DNA of 64,000 nt from Xylaria sp. FL1777 (taxonomy: Eukaryota > Ascomycota > Sordariomycetes > Xylariales > Xylariaceae): NCBI GenBank assembly GCA_022578965.1, contig MU400519.1, positions 248,001-312,000 on the forward strand. Direction: 5' to 3'. Below the pieces are notes generated by a model, which made no database searches, was not told the DNA's origin, and was given only the letters and a program-made list of their open reading frames with translations. Positions 1 through 10,212 of the stretch are shown here, piece after piece (position 1 is the stretch's first letter; every line of letters begins with the position of its first letter). The translations under genes were made by a program, and so were the position numbers.

Positions 1-150
1 ACCGTCCCGCAAAGTAATAGAACCTACGACATATAATACAATATACAATACAACAATCAAAAGATGCGTTTCCATTTTTCAAACCCGAAACCACGTTACA
101 ATTGTCTGCATGTACTTACACACACGAGCAGGACCCGAAACACGTGTCAT

Positions 151-181
151 GAGGATGAGGATGAGGATGAGAGGATGAGAG
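151..181. repeat. GAGGAT microsatellite
   Basis: About five imperfect copies of the hexamer GAGGAT/GATGAG stand in tandem. No gene overlaps them convincingly. Confidence 0.7.
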
Positions 182-892
182 GAATGGTGTTAGTTTGCAG
201 ACGCAAAGTTCCCGCCCCCCGGCAGACTAAAGCACAGGCCGACTTATAAAACAAAACAAGTCGACGCGGCACGAAATCGTGGCATGGGTCCGAGCTACAG
301 CTGTTCTCGTTCCATTGGATGTCGACACCTCGTAAAAGTGCTCGTCTCCAATGCGGTCCACGATGCTTTCAATTGAGAACCTATGAATCCACGGGGACGC
401 CTGGACTAGCACGACGCTGCGAAGCCCAAGGACAGAGGCGTCAGCTTGGCTGCCCGTAACTTCGTCCATCCCGATTCCCCACCACGAGAGCTGAGTTCAC
501 TGTCTTGCAGTCCAAGTGTCGAGCGAGGGCGAGCGGGAATTCTTTGTCTCGTTGTCTCGTCACCTGCTCTCGTCGCGATAACTAACTGATGATGAACACG
601 AGCTGTAGTATAGATGGAAACATGTGCCGCAATACCGATACCGGTATCTGGCATTCATGCATTGACATGAAAATGAAGATGATCACGGCAACTACCTACT
701 TAAGTATACATACTGTACTGAATAACATTCCGTAGCGAGTTAGGCATGCATCTTTACTGCCTAGCTTCAGCACTTTGCCTGTCCAGGAAATTAACGCAGA
801 CCAGCCACTGCGTTTTAGTGCATGGTCAACCAGCCTTTCCAATTAAATCGCTGGTCGCCGGGTGGGTTCGCACAGCAACCCAGGCTTTGCTG

Positions 893-962
893 CTACCTAG
901 GTACTGTAGGTACCTACAGCCTACAGGTATGCGTTAGGTACCTACTTAGGTATTCGCACCTA
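893..962. repeat. Cluster of CCTAGGTA-type boxes
   Basis: The palindrome-like word CTACCTAGGTA and variants (GGTACCTAC, CTTAGGTA, ACCTAG) recur several times in about 70 bp. The same words recur in the promoter regions at 54.8, 56.7-57.0, 57.3-57.5 and 61.0-61.2 kb. Confidence 0.55.
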
Positions 963-1389
963 GAAAACTCCACTAAACAGGTCTGGGCTACTTCGCTCCG
1001 CCAGCTATCACCATCCACCACCGCCATCCATCCATCCATCCTCACCATCCCGCGGCCTGCCAGACGAGCAACCCGTCGCCAACGAGGTTGACAGATCCGG
1101 TGAAACTCGATTCTCCTAATCCCAAGCCGTAGCACTACCTTGCTGCAAATAATCAACAGCACAATACCACTAATTGTCGCGCTACGGCTGCCCCTCGCGG
1201 ACACCGTGCCGCTTGGACCTATTGACACAAGCCTGGCGTTGGCGGTCAAATATAGGCAGTTCAAGTTCACCGACGGCTCTCATTCCAATTCCCCCGTCCC
1301 GCTTCATCTTGCCCACGCACCAAACAGAGCACCCTCATCGTGGGACAACACATCGTCACAATCCGCCCACCTCGATTGTCGTCGCAACG

Positions 1390-3144
1390 ATGGCCCCCTC
1401 GCAATCCAATGGCCTTGCCGAGCCTGATCAGGATCTCGTGCCCTCGACGCCACCCGAGGCAACAGCAACAGCAACGACAACGACAACGACAGTGGCATCG
1501 CCCGTAGCTCAGCCACCACCAGCTCTCAGCCGTCTCTCTTCGTCTCTGTCACAGCAATCCATCCCTTCAACTGAGGCCCCGGCCTCGCCTATCGACCCCT
1601 CCGCTTCCTTCCAGACTGAGCTGAACGATGATCGCCTGTCACCGCCACGAGTCATTCGGTCCTCTCTGACACCACCGCCATCTTCTCAAGTCATCCAGGG
1701 CACTGCCGCTCGTGGTATACCTCTAGCCTACGCCGACTCACAGCAGACGAACAGTATAATCTCTCCGCCCGCGACGACGCTTCATAGTCTAAGTCGAGAT
1801 CGTCTTAGCACCACCGAATATCTTCCCCCCGCTACTGATCAGATTGACAATGCCACTGTTGACGAGCTTCGATCTATGCTGCAGTCCTGCCTTTCTATCA
1901 ATGCGAAACTCAAGTCCGAGACTGCTCATCACAAGTTGCAGTACGAGCTCTTAAGTATCCAAGCTGTTGAAGATACCAACCGCGCCAATGTCGAGCACGA
2001 GATGACCCGTCGCGAAGTTGAGGCTCTCCGCAGTGCCGAGCATGCCCGTCAGGCTCGACGAGAGCTCGAGACACGCGTAGACCCGATGCAAGTCAAGTAT
2101 CGTGAGCTTCAACGAACCCACGATGCTCTCGCAAAGGAGCATAACGACCTTCTCCGCCGCTTCAAATCTGCCTCGAGACTTGTCCAGCAGCAAGCAGAAG
2201 AAATCTACGTGTTGAATGCTGATCGTGAAATGCTTCTCAACCGGATCCGCGAGAATAGGCAACATTTCCACATGTTATGCAGCCCTGGCGGCGTATTTCA
2301 TGGTGCTCTGACCCCCAAGACTCCATCAACTTCCCCCCAACAGCACCGGACGACTCCTCGACAGACACCGAAGTCTTCAAATAGAGCTGGTCGTCACGAG
2401 AATGAAACCGATGCCGCTGGCTTCGCTGTCCTCCTACAGGCTCTAAAACAAGACAACAGTGCTCCTTCAACCCCGGTCTCAGCCAGCCGGGCCCCGCCAC
2501 GAGCTCCGTTCAGACAACATCGGGCTGCGCACTCTCTCTCCTCGCTACCCGCCACCCCACACTCGCGCTCTCGTGGTAATGCTGGCCTCCTCCCTTCTAT
2601 CGATCTTGTACCACGAACTGAGCCCGCACAGAGATTTGGTAACCGTGTCAGCCCTCAAACCCCCACGCCCAGAAGGCGCCGCAAGAGTCGAGAGAGCACG
2701 ATATCGGCCGAGGACGAGAGCGAAGGAAACGCCCGCACGATGACGTTGGAGTCTGTCGCGGCTGCTGCCCAGTCATATATGTCACAGGGTCCCCATCATT
2801 CGCAGCGACGAGGGGACGAGGAAGAGGAAGTCGTCGAAAGCCAAGCTACCCGAGCAGCATCGGAAATGCTGCGGAGAGATCCCCGCGAAAGTTTTGAAGT
2901 TGCGAGCTCGGTCGGGTCCCGCGATGTAACACCTGTACCGCCAGAAAAGACGCATAAACTCCAAACTAAACTCTACGCGCCCGTACATAAAGCTGGAATG
3001 AACACAGAGAAGCGCAAATTTAGTGGAGGTTCTAATGTAGAGGAAGTGCGGGGAGAAGCAGTCACAAGCCCGGTGAAAAAGATACGCTATGGTGCCGATG
3101 GCCCTGTTGGCTTGGGGATTCAGCACCATCGCAGAAGAGGCTAG
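1390..3144 (+). CDS. Fungal coiled-coil protein of unknown function
   Basis: A single-exon gene of 584 residues. The frame is open upstream to 1174, but only through a TTG; the first ATG (1390, context CAACGATGG) opens a typical Ala/Ser/Pro/Thr-rich N-terminus, so I chose it. Residues about 1-145 are low-complexity, with a Thr run near 25-35. Residues about 150-290 form a long charged heptad-like coiled coil rich in Glu, Arg, Leu and Gln. This ends in the motif HFHMLCSPGG near residue 292. The C-terminal half is disordered and basic, with TPK/TPR/SP sites that look like proline-directed kinase targets, and RRRRKSR and KKIR clusters that could serve as nuclear localisation signals. I do not recognise a catalytic domain. 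A nuclear or cytoskeletal scaffold is a guess. That the gene is real is well supported by the long open frame and coding-like composition. Confidence 0.8.
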   Translation: MAPSQSNGLAEPDQDLVPSTPPEATATATTTTTTVASPVAQPPPALSRLSSSLSQQSIPSTEAPASPIDPSASFQTELNDDRLSPPRVIRSSLTPPPSSQVIQGTAARGIPLAYADSQQTNSIISPPATTLHSLSRDRLSTTEYLPPATDQIDNATVDELRSMLQSCLSINAKLKSETAHHKLQYELLSIQAVEDTNRANVEHEMTRREVEALRSAEHARQARRELETRVDPMQVKYRELQRTHDALAKEHNDLLRRFKSASRLVQQQAEEIYVLNADREMLLNRIRENRQHFHMLCSPGGVFHGALTPKTPSTSPQQHRTTPRQTPKSSNRAGRHENETDAAGFAVLLQALKQDNSAPSTPVSASRAPPRAPFRQHRAAHSLSSLPATPHSRSRGNAGLLPSIDLVPRTEPAQRFGNRVSPQTPTPRRRRKSRESTISAEDESEGNARTMTLESVAAAAQSYMSQGPHHSQRRGDEEEEVVESQATRAASEMLRRDPRESFEVASSVGSRDVTPVPPEKTHKLQTKLYAPVHKAGMNTEKRKFSGGSNVEEVRGEAVTSPVKKIRYGADGPVGLGIQHHRRRG

Positions 3145-4192
3145 AGACGGACGGACATCCGGATTTCCTCTTGGGAAACGAGGCAGCCAGGTCTCATGCG
3201 ACGAAGTAAAACGACTTGAAGATTTACGACATTAGGCTTACGTTGGAGGCAGGGTCGAAAGGGCTACGAAATGATATGACGGGAATCAGTCTGTGTATTA
3301 TACCCATTACGGCCGTCAGGTACCGCCGCGAGGATTATGAGGAACAGGCGGCTTAATCGAACTTTCAAGCAAAATGTAAATTGGCATGGCACGGTTGAAA
3401 ATTTGGAACAGGAATCCGCCCTATCGATCTTCTCTATAGCTTGCAGCATCAGAATTCAGCTAGCTTCGCCGTTGTTGACTACAATAATAATAGTGGTCTT
3501 GACCTCTCTGTGCTATCGCGGGATCATATGCATGTCCTTGAACGAGAGGGTGTGTCATTTCATTCCTACTTGAGCTATAAAGCTATCCACTCTTAAGCTA
3601 TTAGAAACATAGGTTGGGATTATTCCTTCCTCGAAAAAAAAATAATAAAATGAAATAATAATAAAAATAAAGGTGCTTGGCTCATATCCAACATACTTCT
3701 TTAACCTAAATGACTAGGTCAAAAAGCAACACAAAATAATAGCCCAGCCCGTCGACGTATACTCAGAGCCGCTTCCTTGTTCAAGACATGTCGTCGAGAT
3801 GCATCCCGACGTCGGTGATTAATTCGACCGGCTTCAGCCGGCTCGGGAAGCCGGATCCACTGGAAGTGCATTTATCCCCCTCCACCATCTAGCTATCGGA
3901 AAGGAGCACCGGCATTTTGGACTTCCCCGGAATTGTCTGGATAATTGGAACTCGGTAACGGTCCAAGAACCTCAACCCTTCACTTTTCGCAAGCTATGTC
4001 TTTGCCTGATTCACGGTTTGTTCACTCTCTGATACTTTCCGGGGTAACTTGAATACTCTACTGCATATTGGAATTTGTTGTTAGAGAGGTAGGGGTGAAT
4101 TATTCTTGTATACGCGATCAATCGATTGGTTGTGGCCAGCGAACTACCTATCTACACATTCTGTCAGGACACGGAAATAAGATAATAACAAC
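3145..4192. other. Intergenic region, 3' tail and thiolase promoter
   Basis: No convincing ORF. There is an A/T-rich tract near 3640-3670. At 3828-3854 an inverted repeat (CCGGCTT and AAGCCGG around a 13-bp spacer) lies about 340 bp upstream of the thiolase start. Paired CCG/CGG triplets are the usual targets of Zn2Cys6 regulators, but no specific factor can be assigned. Confidence 0.5.
3828..3854. promoter_or_regulatory. Inverted CCGGCTT/AAGCCGG repeat
   Basis: A perfect 7-bp inverted repeat stands in the thiolase promoter region and has another CCGG inside the spacer. CCG/CGG spacing of this kind suits a Zn2Cys6 dimer. That role is inference only. Confidence 0.3.
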
Positions 4193-5293
4193 ATGACGAG
4201 CATCCCGAAGGGCCTAAAGGCCGTGCTGTCCAAAGCACCCACAGACACCGTGATCCTCTCGTCCCTCCGCACCCCGATCTGCCGCTCGTACAAGGGCCAA
4301 CTCAAAGACGCATACCCAGAAGAGCTCCTCTCGGTAGTCCTACGGGCAACACTCGACGCAAACCCGAGCCTGAGCCCGTCGGAAATCCAGGACGTGGCCG
4401 TCGGCGTGGTACTGTCGGAGCTCGGCGGCAGCAAGGCAGGGCGGATGGCGATGAACCACGTGGGCTTCCCGAACTCGACGTCGCTGTACACGGTGAACCG
4501 GGCGTGCAGCAGCAGCCTGCAGAGCATAGCGGCGGTGGCGGCGCAGATCCAGACGGGCATGATCTCGACGGGCATCGCCGCCGGCACCGAGAGCATGACG
4601 CGCAACTACGGCAGCCGCGCCATCCCCGTCGACTTGTGGCCGGCGCTGCGCGAGAGCGAGAACCGCCACGCCCGCGACTGCATCATGCCCATGGGGCTGA
4701 CGAGCGAGAACGTCGCCGCGCGCCACGCCGTCTCGCGCGCCGACCAGGACGCCTTCGCCGCTGAGTCGCACGTCCGCGCCGCCCGCGCGCGCGAGTCGGG
4801 CGCCTTCGACGCGGAGATCGTCCCTGTGCACACGCGCTTCCAGGAGCTCGACAAGGCCGGGGAGAAGGTCGGCGAGGAGCGACAGATCACGGTGACGCAG
4901 GACGACGGGATCCGGCCCGGCGCGACGCTGGAGGCACTCGCGAAGCTGCGGCCGGCGTTCAGCGCGGACGGCACCAGCACGGCGGGGAACTCGTCGCAGG
5001 TGAGCGACGGGGCGGCCGCAACGCTGCTGATGCGCCGCAGCACGGCGACGGCGCTAGGCCTCGGCGGGAGCGTCATGGGCAAGTTCGTCGGCGCCACCGT
5101 CGTCGGCTGCGACCCGGACGAGATGGGCGTGGGCCCGGCCCTCGCGATCCCGGCGCTGCTGGCGCGCTTCGGCCTCGACAAGGCCGACGTCGACCGCTGG
5201 GAGCTCAACGAGGCTTTCGCCAGCCAGGCCCTCTACTGCCTGCGCGCGCTCGGGCTCGAGGGCGCCTGGGCCGACGGCAAGGTGAACCCCGAC

Positions 5294-5328
<35 letters not shown>

Positions 5329-5452
5329 CACCGGCGCGCGCCTCACGAGCACGCTGCTGCATGGTCTCGGCCGGTCGCAGGGCCAGGTCGGCGTTGTGAG
5401 TATGTGCGTCGGCACGGGGATGGGCATGGCTGGGCTGTTCGTTCGGGAATGA
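4193..5452 (+). CDS. 3-ketoacyl-CoA thiolase (acetyl-CoA C-acyltransferase)
   Basis: An intronless gene of 419 residues, the usual length for the family. It catalyses the thiolytic last step of fatty-acid beta-oxidation, cleaving 3-ketoacyl-CoA with CoA to acetyl-CoA and a shortened acyl-CoA. The catalytic set is complete: nucleophile Cys105 in NRACSSSLQ, NEAFA at 339-343, His375 in GHPLGATGAR and Cys405 in MCVGTGMG. The overall pattern is closest to the fungal Pot1/Fox3 type rather than the Erg10 biosynthetic type. Peroxisomal thiolases normally carry an N-terminal PTS2 (R/K-L/V/I-x5-H/Q-L/A); the N-terminus here (MTSIPKGLKAVLSK) shows no clear match, and the C-terminus (VRE) is not a PTS1. 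Third codon positions are almost entirely G or C across 4400-5440, much more so than in neighbouring genes. It may be a paralogue working outside the classical import route. Confidence 0.93.
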
Positions 5453-6168
5453 GTCGGTCGGTGGGTGAGTACGTAGATGAAATCCGAAAAGAGGAATCGA
5501 AGGCCGAAGAAATTTCAAAATAAATCAAAGAAAAAGGCAAAGTCGTTTTAGCCAGTACGCTTGGTTTATATTTGCCGTGTTGGTTGTCTTGTATTTATAT
5601 GGTTGGTAGGTAGGTTTTGCTGTTCTTGCGCGTTAGCTATGTCTCTCTCAGAGCAGAACTAGGAGCAGAACTAGCTGACAGTCTACAATAGTGGTGAATA
5701 TACCATGTTCAACTATCCTAAGCGACGCATTATGAATATGTCTCATCCTGTTTTTGCTTTTTTCTTTTTTTTTCTTTCATTTATTCTTTGTATATCTTTT
5801 CGTTGGCTGCAAGCCTGAGTTTCTACAGCAGTAAAGCGTGTTCTCAAACTCATGCATTTCTGTAATTCAACCTCTTAGACGTTAGGACATGTCACATCCA
5901 GTTAATCTTCCGAGAGATTTTAACATAGCATATATGCCTAGTATTGGCAATTCTACTTCCTTTACATATTCTAGCTATATAGCTTACCCGTGGGACACAT
6001 GACCTCAAATGCGACTTAACTTCTTCATACTAAATTCAAACTGATCAACTCGGGTTTTATTGTGGAAATATATCGACATGCATTGTTGTGACTGAATCCC
6101 AAACAATCTCGGGTAGAGAGCTCCAATACAGTTAAGTTGTCTTGTCTTGTCTTAACCGCATCCAGTCT
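5453..6168. other. Intergenic region between convergent genes
   Basis: Shared 3' flank of the thiolase and the F-box-like gene. It is AT-rich with T tracts (about 5755-5790) suitable for 3' end formation. I see no gene. Confidence 0.6.
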
Positions 6169-7673
6169 CTATCGATCTCGGCATAAACATCGAAGGGTAG
6201 CGTTCCTCTCTTGAGTCTCAACAGATTTGACGATATCTTGGTGTGAGAAAGGGTCACGATGACCTCTTGCCCAGTTCAGGAGATAGTCAGGTTCATAGAA
6301 ATCCTCGTTTAGATATCCGAACCTGGAGAGCGTCTTGAAATCCCAAAATGCGTAGCCTAATGTACGTATGCATGCATTGCACTTATACCATGGCCTCTCC
6401 TTGAAAGCTCCACCATCAAACTCTGCGTTCAGCGCAAGAAACCGATAGTACCACCACGCCTTCGGACCACGTTCTTCCTCGGGGTACTTTTTGAAAATCT
6501 CTCCAGCATTGAGGTCAGTCTTGTCGCCTTCATCAAATTTGAATTTGCCCACGTCGACAATCGAGGGGAAAACCACGGCACGAGGAGGATCTTTGCTAGG
6601 TGTAGAGGTTGGTAATCGCATTTGTTGGCCGAATCTCTTGAGTTCGCTCTCACCCGCATCCATGTCGTCTTCGTTTTCAGCAGCGCCCTTATTATAAAAG
6701 GCAAGTAGATTCGTCAGCCCCTGGCTGAGGACGTACCCGTAGAATATGCTAAGATGAAGAAATAAACCTGGGGTAAGGAGAGCGAATCTCAGGACCTTCC
6801 TGGCTAGGCATGGTTATTAGTGGCACGTTCCCCGGGGTTCATTCGAATTCTACTTACTACAAGGCAAGTGCTTAATGAGTAGTAGATGAAGGTGCCGAGC
6901 CTGCTCCATCTCCCAAGGGGAAAGCTGATCGCAGAGCCTCTCCCAAGCTGCGGCATGACCGCCTGCCTCGGGTGTTCCCCGTGGGAAAGCCGTCGACACG
7001 AGCTGGAAGAGATAGAGCGCCTTATAGAAACGCATCATCTCGGTATCTGTTGGCGTCAGATTCACGTTCTTGTCCAACCTATATCTCGTGTTGTGCTTAA
7101 TACATGCACTGTTCAAGGCCGCAGGCGCCAGGATTTGTGCCCAGCTATGCACAACAGCATACAATTTGAAGTATCCAGTAGCCACAGAGAGTGTGGTGAC
7201 CCTATTACGCCAATTGTGCATATTATCACGACCTATGTGCCGGTTCAGAATGTCGATGACCGGGTCGAACGACCCCTCTTGAGGAGCGCCAGGGCTGTTA
7301 TAGAAAGTTCGGGGTAACCGGTCTCCTAGAGCCTCCAGTTCATACAGGGCTGCCGCGAATGGCATTATTTCTTCACCGATGCGATAAACTACTATCCTTT
7401 CTACAATAACCTCGTCCTCGGTTACTAGGGTATAGAGTTCAGGCCCGGTGAGTGCGAGGTTGATAATCGACGAGGCGTCCAGGAATTGCGTGATAATGAG
7501 ATACTTCAGGTCATTCGCCAGGCTTTCGATACAGCTACGGCGGACATCGGAAGCCCTAGGGAAACAACACTGGTCAGTACATAAACGTGTAGGAAATCGG
7601 TAGCTGTCGGTCGTATGTACCTCTTCAACGCCGCCTGGACTACCCCTTCCAAAGATGAAGATGGGGAGGACAT
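6169..7673 (-). CDS. F-box-like protein, three exons
   Basis: Rebuilt from splice sites: exon 1 7673-7621, intron 7620-7556 (GTACAT...CCTAG), exon 2 7555-6858, intron 6857-6804 (GTAAGT, branch CTAATAAC, CCTAG), exon 3 6803-6169. The spliced length is an exact multiple of three and gives 461 residues. The first exon encodes only 17 full codons starting MSSPSSSLEG. Residues about 30-75 contain an F-box-like helical stretch (LKYLIITQFLDASSIINLAL followed by TGPELYTLV). The rest matches the Trp- and Leu-rich C-terminal region of the large fungal family of F-box-like proteins, with no Kelch or LRR repeats that I can recognise. F-box proteins recruit substrates to SCF ubiquitin ligases; many fungal members are orphans. 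The substrate is unknown. The family call rests on a short motif, but the exon model is strong. Confidence 0.75.
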
Positions 7674-8790
7674 GGTGATATCGCTGAGTGAATTCTAGAT
7701 TTGGTTGTTCCTAAGGTCAAACTGTGTGGCACGTAAGCGGTTATTTCGCTGATAACTAACGGGCTTGAGAAAGCGAAAGATAGTTTCCAAAAAGGAAAAA
7801 AAACAGTATGCTCTGTTCTCCTACAAAGCCAATACTTATGTATATCATAGGTACAGTAGGAGAGGTAAGGGGTGTGATTACGCAGTCAGTTCTTTCTGTT
7901 CTCTTCAGTGACTAACCATAGACTATATAAGCGCAATGTTCCTTTGTCCAATTGTATAATCGTTATGGACTCGAATACGCGTATGTGCTACCTAGGCTAC
8001 CCCTTACCTTATAGTTACATAAAAATAGGTATTCTTTGTAGCAAACATTTGAATTCTACCTTGAAAAGAGTAGTACAAAGTGGCCCATTGGACAGGAGGT
8101 TACAGAGCTAGGAGATGTGGAGACTTCATAGACTAAGAGACAACAGCGTCGAGAGCGCTATTGTTTGCTAGCTGAAGACACGATCAGATTTTCCTCGACG
8201 AGACTGCGCAAAATCGACAGCTCAGACTCTGCGTAAAAGAAGAAGACAAAGTCAAAAACAAGAATGGTGGTCATGATAGAGATACTTTAACCCCTCTATT
8301 TCACTTAGACTCGTCGAAATCGTACACCTACTCTCCAGCGCAAGCAATCGTATGACGAAACAGTTGGCAGCACGTTATAGAGCATTACATTTTCGTTATG
8401 AGTAGAATCGTGTTTCAGGATAGACTGGTCGCCTGTAAGAAAGAAAAGAACGGTAAGTGATAGTATGGTCGGGGTTAACTAACGAATCACCCGTATAACT
8501 GAGTACAAGACCGCTGTAGTCCGCCCTCCGACTAGTCATTCCGAGGTTTTGTGCTCATATGTGTCTCAGACTGCCAAGTATCCTCTGCGAATTTTCGAGT
8601 ATTATGGTCGTTGCGGCTAGGCCAGTCGAATAGTTTACGGATCCAACACCCAAATTATTTCTATAATAAGCCCTCTTCTTATTAGTATCTCAGCCTGACG
8701 TGAAGTCAAATAATAAATATTAGAGCTGTGGCAATGCCAAGTAGTTACGGTATTTCTAGCTTCAGTAGTAAATAAGACAGAATGATATTG
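7674..8790. other. Intergenic region
   Basis: Contains the promoter of the F-box-like gene (leftward) and the 3' flank of the SRPBCC gene. Only short, stop-rich frames on either strand. I see no gene. Confidence 0.55.
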
Positions 8791-9354
8791 TCACTCCTCA
8801 AGACTCTCCGCTCTTCGCTTGAGGCTCTGGTTAAACTTCTCAAACCCAGGAGACGAACCATCTTTCGACCCACCCGAAATTTTTGTCAAGATTCCCGTGA
8901 ATGTCTCCGAATTCACGAAAGTCGTCCAACCCGGCGTGATCCTACTCTCTTCAAACCGGAACGAGTGCTCGGCATCCACGAGACCAAAAGGTAGAGTACC
9001 TCGCCATTTGAACGCAGTAAGCGAATTCTCCTGTTATCATCTAGTTAGTAAATCCCTTCGGCGGAACTAGTATTAATAAAATTGTATACGCTTACTGTGA
9101 TCTCAGCCGTGGTAGAGATCCCATAGCCGAATGACACCTTGATTTTGTCGCCTACATCTATTCGACCATTTGGCGCGAGCGGCTGCACGGATTTAACAGA
9201 ACCTTCGCTCCATTCATGAAGACTTGCGAAGTCAGTGAACTGTTCAACGTCGTTAGTCGTTAGAGAACTCGGCGATGCGCTGCCGTGCACTTACAACGTG
9301 CCTCACATGGGCTGGGGATCTGGCAATCTCAATAGACTCTGAAGCGGAAACCAT
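8791..9354 (-). CDS. Small SRPBCC (START-like/polyketide cyclase fold) protein, three exons
   Basis: Spliced model: exon 1 9354-9295, intron 9294-9240 (GTAAGT, branch ACTAAC, ACAG), exon 2 9239-9096, intron 9095-9031 (GTAAGC, ACTAAC, ACAG), exon 3 9030-8791. It gives 147 residues. The N-terminus (ESIEIARSPAHVRHV, then FTDFASLHEWSEG) is the hallmark of fungal SRPBCC proteins: a first beta-strand with a P-x2-V turn, then the helix and HEW segment. GDKIKVSFG, FKWRGTLPFG and AEHSFRFEES follow the expected strand order, and the terminal helix GFEKFNQSLKRRAE closes the hydrophobic pocket. Such proteins bind lipids or small hydrophobic ligands, and a few are cyclases. No catalytic role can be assigned. 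All exon phases agree, so the model is reliable even though each exon is short. Confidence 0.82.
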
Positions 9355-10212
9355 TGTGATTAATTATATACTTAGTGTTGAAGTTATTAATGTCATTTTT
9401 ACTGTGTATTGTAGTTTGGGGTACTTAATTATATACATAATGTGGTCGCGTATTGCTCGGTCTGTTCTCGGGCTGTTTTTGGTCAGCTTCGCGCGATTCA
9501 AGAGCGAGAAGTGATATCAATTACTTTTCGGCCAGAGAGATACGAGATAAGAAAGTCCAAAATTAGTTACCCTAATCCTTGCTCAACCATGTTCTCGCCT
9601 CATGCTCCCATACTACCCTCCATGTGAATGAGTCCAAGGATATTTATTCAGCTCACCTAGAATAAATAGTTCTACTTATATCGCAGACACGCCTATTGTT
9701 TCTAATAAATACTAGTAATCACATGGCAAATAGAAGTAAATGTATTAAATCCTATTCAATATTGTTAAACTCAATGCTTTTTCTTATTTATCGCAACTTA
9801 TTAGCTAAGGCTATCTAAAGTGTTTAACTACATGTTTCTTCACTTTCAGGCAATCTTAAGTTTAAGGAAACTAGAAAACGGTATTGCCCCTAATTTCCAC
9901 TAGTTAGATTCTTTTACATTCATTTGCTTTGCTGTGCGTGTTTACTACAAATCCCTTGTTGTTTCCCCGATATCCGGAATTCAGAGTTGATGCAAAGGTA
10001 GATAGAACACTGAAATCATGACAGAAAAAAAGAAAATGAGTTCTCACAACCTCTAACAATGCTTTCTCCAGTATCAAGTTTGCTAGGCGTGTTAAACATG
10101 CATTTATTAGTGAAACAAGCGCAAAAGTAAAGTTGCAGAAAACCCATTCAATAAGCGCAAAGAATCAAACCCTGAGGTCTTTAATCTCGCTCTGTTATCC
10201 CAAGCAGCATTG
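9355..10212. other. Intergenic region
   Basis: AT-rich spacer of about 860 bp between the SRPBCC promoter and the 3' end of the HET gene. No convincing ORF or RNA gene seen. Confidence 0.55.

Larger units (their letters stand above)
1..1389. other. Intergenic region and 5' leader
   Basis: No convincing gene. It contains a short GAGGAT-type tandem repeat (about 151-181), a cluster of CCTAGGTA-like boxes (about 893-962) and, from about 1000, the C-rich pyrimidine tracts typical of a fungal promoter and 5' leader for the gene starting at 1390. Confidence 0.6.

Noticed and set aside
1174..1389. N-terminal extension of the coiled-coil gene
   Set aside because: The frame is open but starts only at a TTG; the first ATG is at 1390 and the upstream residues look like translated leader.
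4340..5518. Long minus-strand and alternate-frame ORFs over the thiolase
   Set aside because: Shadows caused by the very high GC of the thiolase gene; compositions are Arg/Ala/Gly-rich without motifs.
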